64,000 nt of DNA from CAZFER01 sp964517495 (lineage in GTDB: Bacteria; Hinthialibacterota; Hinthialibacteria; Hinthialibacterales; Hinthialibacteraceae), in NCBI GenBank assembly GCA_964517495.1, contig CAZFER010000008.1:61722-125721 (forward strand). The letters run 5' to 3'. The translations under genes and the position numbers were made by a program. A model generated the notes under the pieces. The model had not been told where the DNA came from. It did no database searches and saw only the letters and a list, made by a program, of their open reading frames with translations. How positions within the stretch are numbered: position 1 is the stretch's first letter; each line of letters begins with the position of its first letter. This document shows, piece by piece, positions 62,527 through 64,000 of this stretch.

Positions 62527-63774
62527 ATGACGAATTTGGAACACACCTCGTTACCGGCGGGAACTAATGTGCGCATTTTGCTGCAAAATTGCCGATGTGG
62601 TGATGATTATATGAATCGTGCCGAGATGGTTTCTCCCCTTATCAGGCAGGCGGTGCGGGATGTCGACCTTACGGATTTGGAAGAAGTGGGTTATTCGTTT
62701 GATGGTTGCGGCTATACATTGGCTTTGATTTTGGCGGAATCTCATATTGTGATCCACACCTGGCCGGAAAATGAATATTTGGTGTTAGTAGAGATCAGTG
62801 TGTGTGATTTTCAGCGTTCCAATCGTGAACGGGCTATCGAATTGGGAAACCGTATTGCTTCCATTTTTAAGGCCGATAAAAAAATGGTGGAAACCTCAAG
62901 TATGATTCCCCGGTTCAGTGACAGCATGACCGTCAGTTCAGGTTATGGAATTTATTTGGAAATTGACTCGCTGCTGGCTTCACGCAAGAGTGCTTTTCAA
63001 GAAATGGTTGTTGGGGAATCCAAGGCGTTTGGACGGTTTTTGGCGCTGGATGGTGTGTTGCAAACCTGCGAAGGAGATGACGCTTTTTATCATGAGCCGT
63101 TGGTTCATGTTCCCATGCTATCTCATCCCGATCCCAAGCATGTGCTAATCTGTGGAGGAGGAGATGGTGGGGCTGCCAAGGAAGTGTTGAAACACCCGAG
63201 TGTTGAGCGATGTACGATGGTTGAAATCGACTCTGAAGTAGTGGAAATTTCCAAGGCGATGCTGCCTTCCATACATGAAGGTGTCTTTAAAGATCCTCGT
63301 TTGTCTATTCGAATTGAGGATGCCATGGAATACATCAAGGCAACCGAGCAGGAATACGATGCCATCATAATGGACACCACTGATCCGATCGGTTGCTCGG
63401 AAGTGTTATTCACCGAGGAATTTTATCGTGAAGCACAACGGCATTTACGCACGGATGGCCTGATGACGCTTCATGTTGGAGCGCCCTTGAGTACAGAAAC
63501 ATTATCCATGCAAGCCATTGAGCAGTTAAATTCTGTGTTTGATCATATACGTCCTTATTTACATTTCGTTCCCTCCTATAGTTCGATGATGGGTTTTATG
63601 TTATGTGCACAAAATGATGTCGAACTCCCCTCACCTGACGTTGTGGAGAAGCGCTTATCCGAACGGGGGATAGATCAGTTACAGATAATCACGCCGCAAA
63701 CGTTCCACGCCATGTTTGCGATCCCACCGCGGTTTAAGAGCCTGCTTCCAGAATTGGTATCCGTTAGCCATTAA
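62527..63774 (+). CDS. SpeD-SpeE fusion: pyruvoyl decarboxylase plus spermidine synthase
   Basis: A 415-residue polyamine enzyme. Residues 1-125 are AdoMet decarboxylase-like: AESHIVIHTWPE contains the self-cleaving Ser72 and His77, and Cys93 is in SVCDF. Residues 135-410 are an aminopropyltransferase: the AdoMet-like ligand motif GGGDGG (210-215), VEIDSEVV, and MDTTDPIG with the catalytic Asp. A single chain could decarboxylate AdoMet and use the product. SpeD homologues with such fusions are also known to have changed substrate to ornithine or arginine, so the specificity of the N-terminal part needs care. The ribosome binding site (AAAGGTAAGGATGATTG) is moderate. Confidence 0.88.
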   Translation: MTNLEHTSLPAGTNVRILLQNCRCGDDYMNRAEMVSPLIRQAVRDVDLTDLEEVGYSFDGCGYTLALILAESHIVIHTWPENEYLVLVEISVCDFQRSNRERAIELGNRIASIFKADKKMVETSSMIPRFSDSMTVSSGYGIYLEIDSLLASRKSAFQEMVVGESKAFGRFLALDGVLQTCEGDDAFYHEPLVHVPMLSHPDPKHVLICGGGDGGAAKEVLKHPSVERCTMVEIDSEVVEISKAMLPSIHEGVFKDPRLSIRIEDAMEYIKATEQEYDAIIMDTTDPIGCSEVLFTEEFYREAQRHLRTDGLMTLHVGAPLSTETLSMQAIEQLNSVFDHIRPYLHFVPSYSSMMGFMLCAQNDVELPSPDVVEKRLSERGIDQLQIITPQTFHAMFAIPPRFKSLLPELVSVSH

Positions 63775-64000
63775 TAAAACTTCATCCTAACTTTCTTGCT
63801 TAAGTTTCGGGGCGCCCCGGTTTTTAATTCGGGGGGTGCCGTCGATTTATCCTATTCTTGGTTATCTCAGCGCTTTCGCGCTGACGAAGATAAATTTAAT
63901 AGGCCTTGTTTGTTCTTCGCTAAATGGTCCTCGATCCTCTCGAACCGAGGAGGGTATAATCCTTTTTAAACGTATGCACCCGGTAATCTGAATAAGCTTA
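63775..64000. other. Right-edge intergenic region with complex hairpins
   Basis: No coding frame is visible. It contains an imperfect GC-rich hairpin (GGCGCCCCG / CGGGGGGTGCC, 63813-63840) and the nested stem at 63851-63903. The window ends before any next gene. Confidence 0.5.
63851..63903. repeat. Nested hairpin (REP-like)
   Basis: Three stems are nested: CCTATT/AATAGG, TTATC/GATAA and CAGCGC/GCGCTG, the last closed by TTTC. It lacks a T-tract and follows the speD-speE fusion by 76 bp. Confidence 0.5.

Overview
The window looks like one contiguous stretch of chromosome from a Gram-negative-type, free-living heterotrophic bacterium of moderate GC content. Envelope and LPS functions (CMP-KDO synthetase, an RseB-like periplasmic sensor, an outer-membrane barrel), a type II pseudopilin, Tat-like leaders on secreted enzymes, a dockerin-like module, a GH9 glycosidase and a Cys-type sulfatase point to a polysaccharide-degrading member of a poorly cultivated lineage (PVC/FCB-like or a candidate phylum). 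I cannot place it further from sequence alone. No rRNA, tRNA, CRISPR array, IS element or prophage is visible.

Layout. 1-4.6 kb: envelope-stress pair (anti-sigma end plus RseB-like), uppS-cdsA on the minus strand, then miaA-hfq, with hflX just beyond a hairpin terminator, the same order as in gammaproteobacteria. 6-9.6 kb: PAS histidine kinase, an endonuclease III relative, an SH3 protein. 9.9-19.4 kb: secreted GH9 enzyme, homocysteine methyltransferase/MTHFR fusion, two secreted proteins of unknown role, a GlcD-like oxidase. 19.6-24.5 kb: kdsB, argG, an Asp/Asn-hydroxylase-like dioxygenase, a GT-C membrane protein. 25-32.7 kb: a secreted repeat protein with its own promoter and terminator, guaB, and a FapA/TPR pair. 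32.8-45.2 kb: secreted (alpha/alpha)-toroid-like proteins, ThuA-like protein, pseudopilin, a repeat-rich intergenic region with a possible small transcript, mutL, an outer-membrane barrel. 45-54 kb: sulfotransferase, asnB, zinc-ribbon and STAS proteins, another GT-C protein, a secreted thioredoxin/dockerin protein. 54-64 kb: HicB-like orphan, rplM-rpsI, miaB, a methyltransferase behind a mini-ORF, an iduronate-sulfatase-like enzyme, a GyrI-like protein, a decayed hicAB locus and a speD-speE fusion.

The most interesting signals are: (1) a GC-rich palindromic element that occurs in an intergenic cluster at 37.9 kb and also, 1.1 kb away, inside the mutL linker, where it is amplified as a 66-bp in-frame tandem repeat; (2) a secreted lectin-like protein with six repeats suggestive of a six-bladed propeller; (3) a hicAB toxin-antitoxin locus with three lesions but an intact promoter and operator; (4) an isolated promoter, 27-codon ORF and terminator next to the repeat cluster; (5) a dispersed family of intergenic GGGAGGGGAATGG palindromes; (6) the SpeD-SpeE fusion. 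Many starts were revised to the codon best served by a Shine-Dalgarno sequence, including a GTG start for uppS and a probable CTG start for kdsB.
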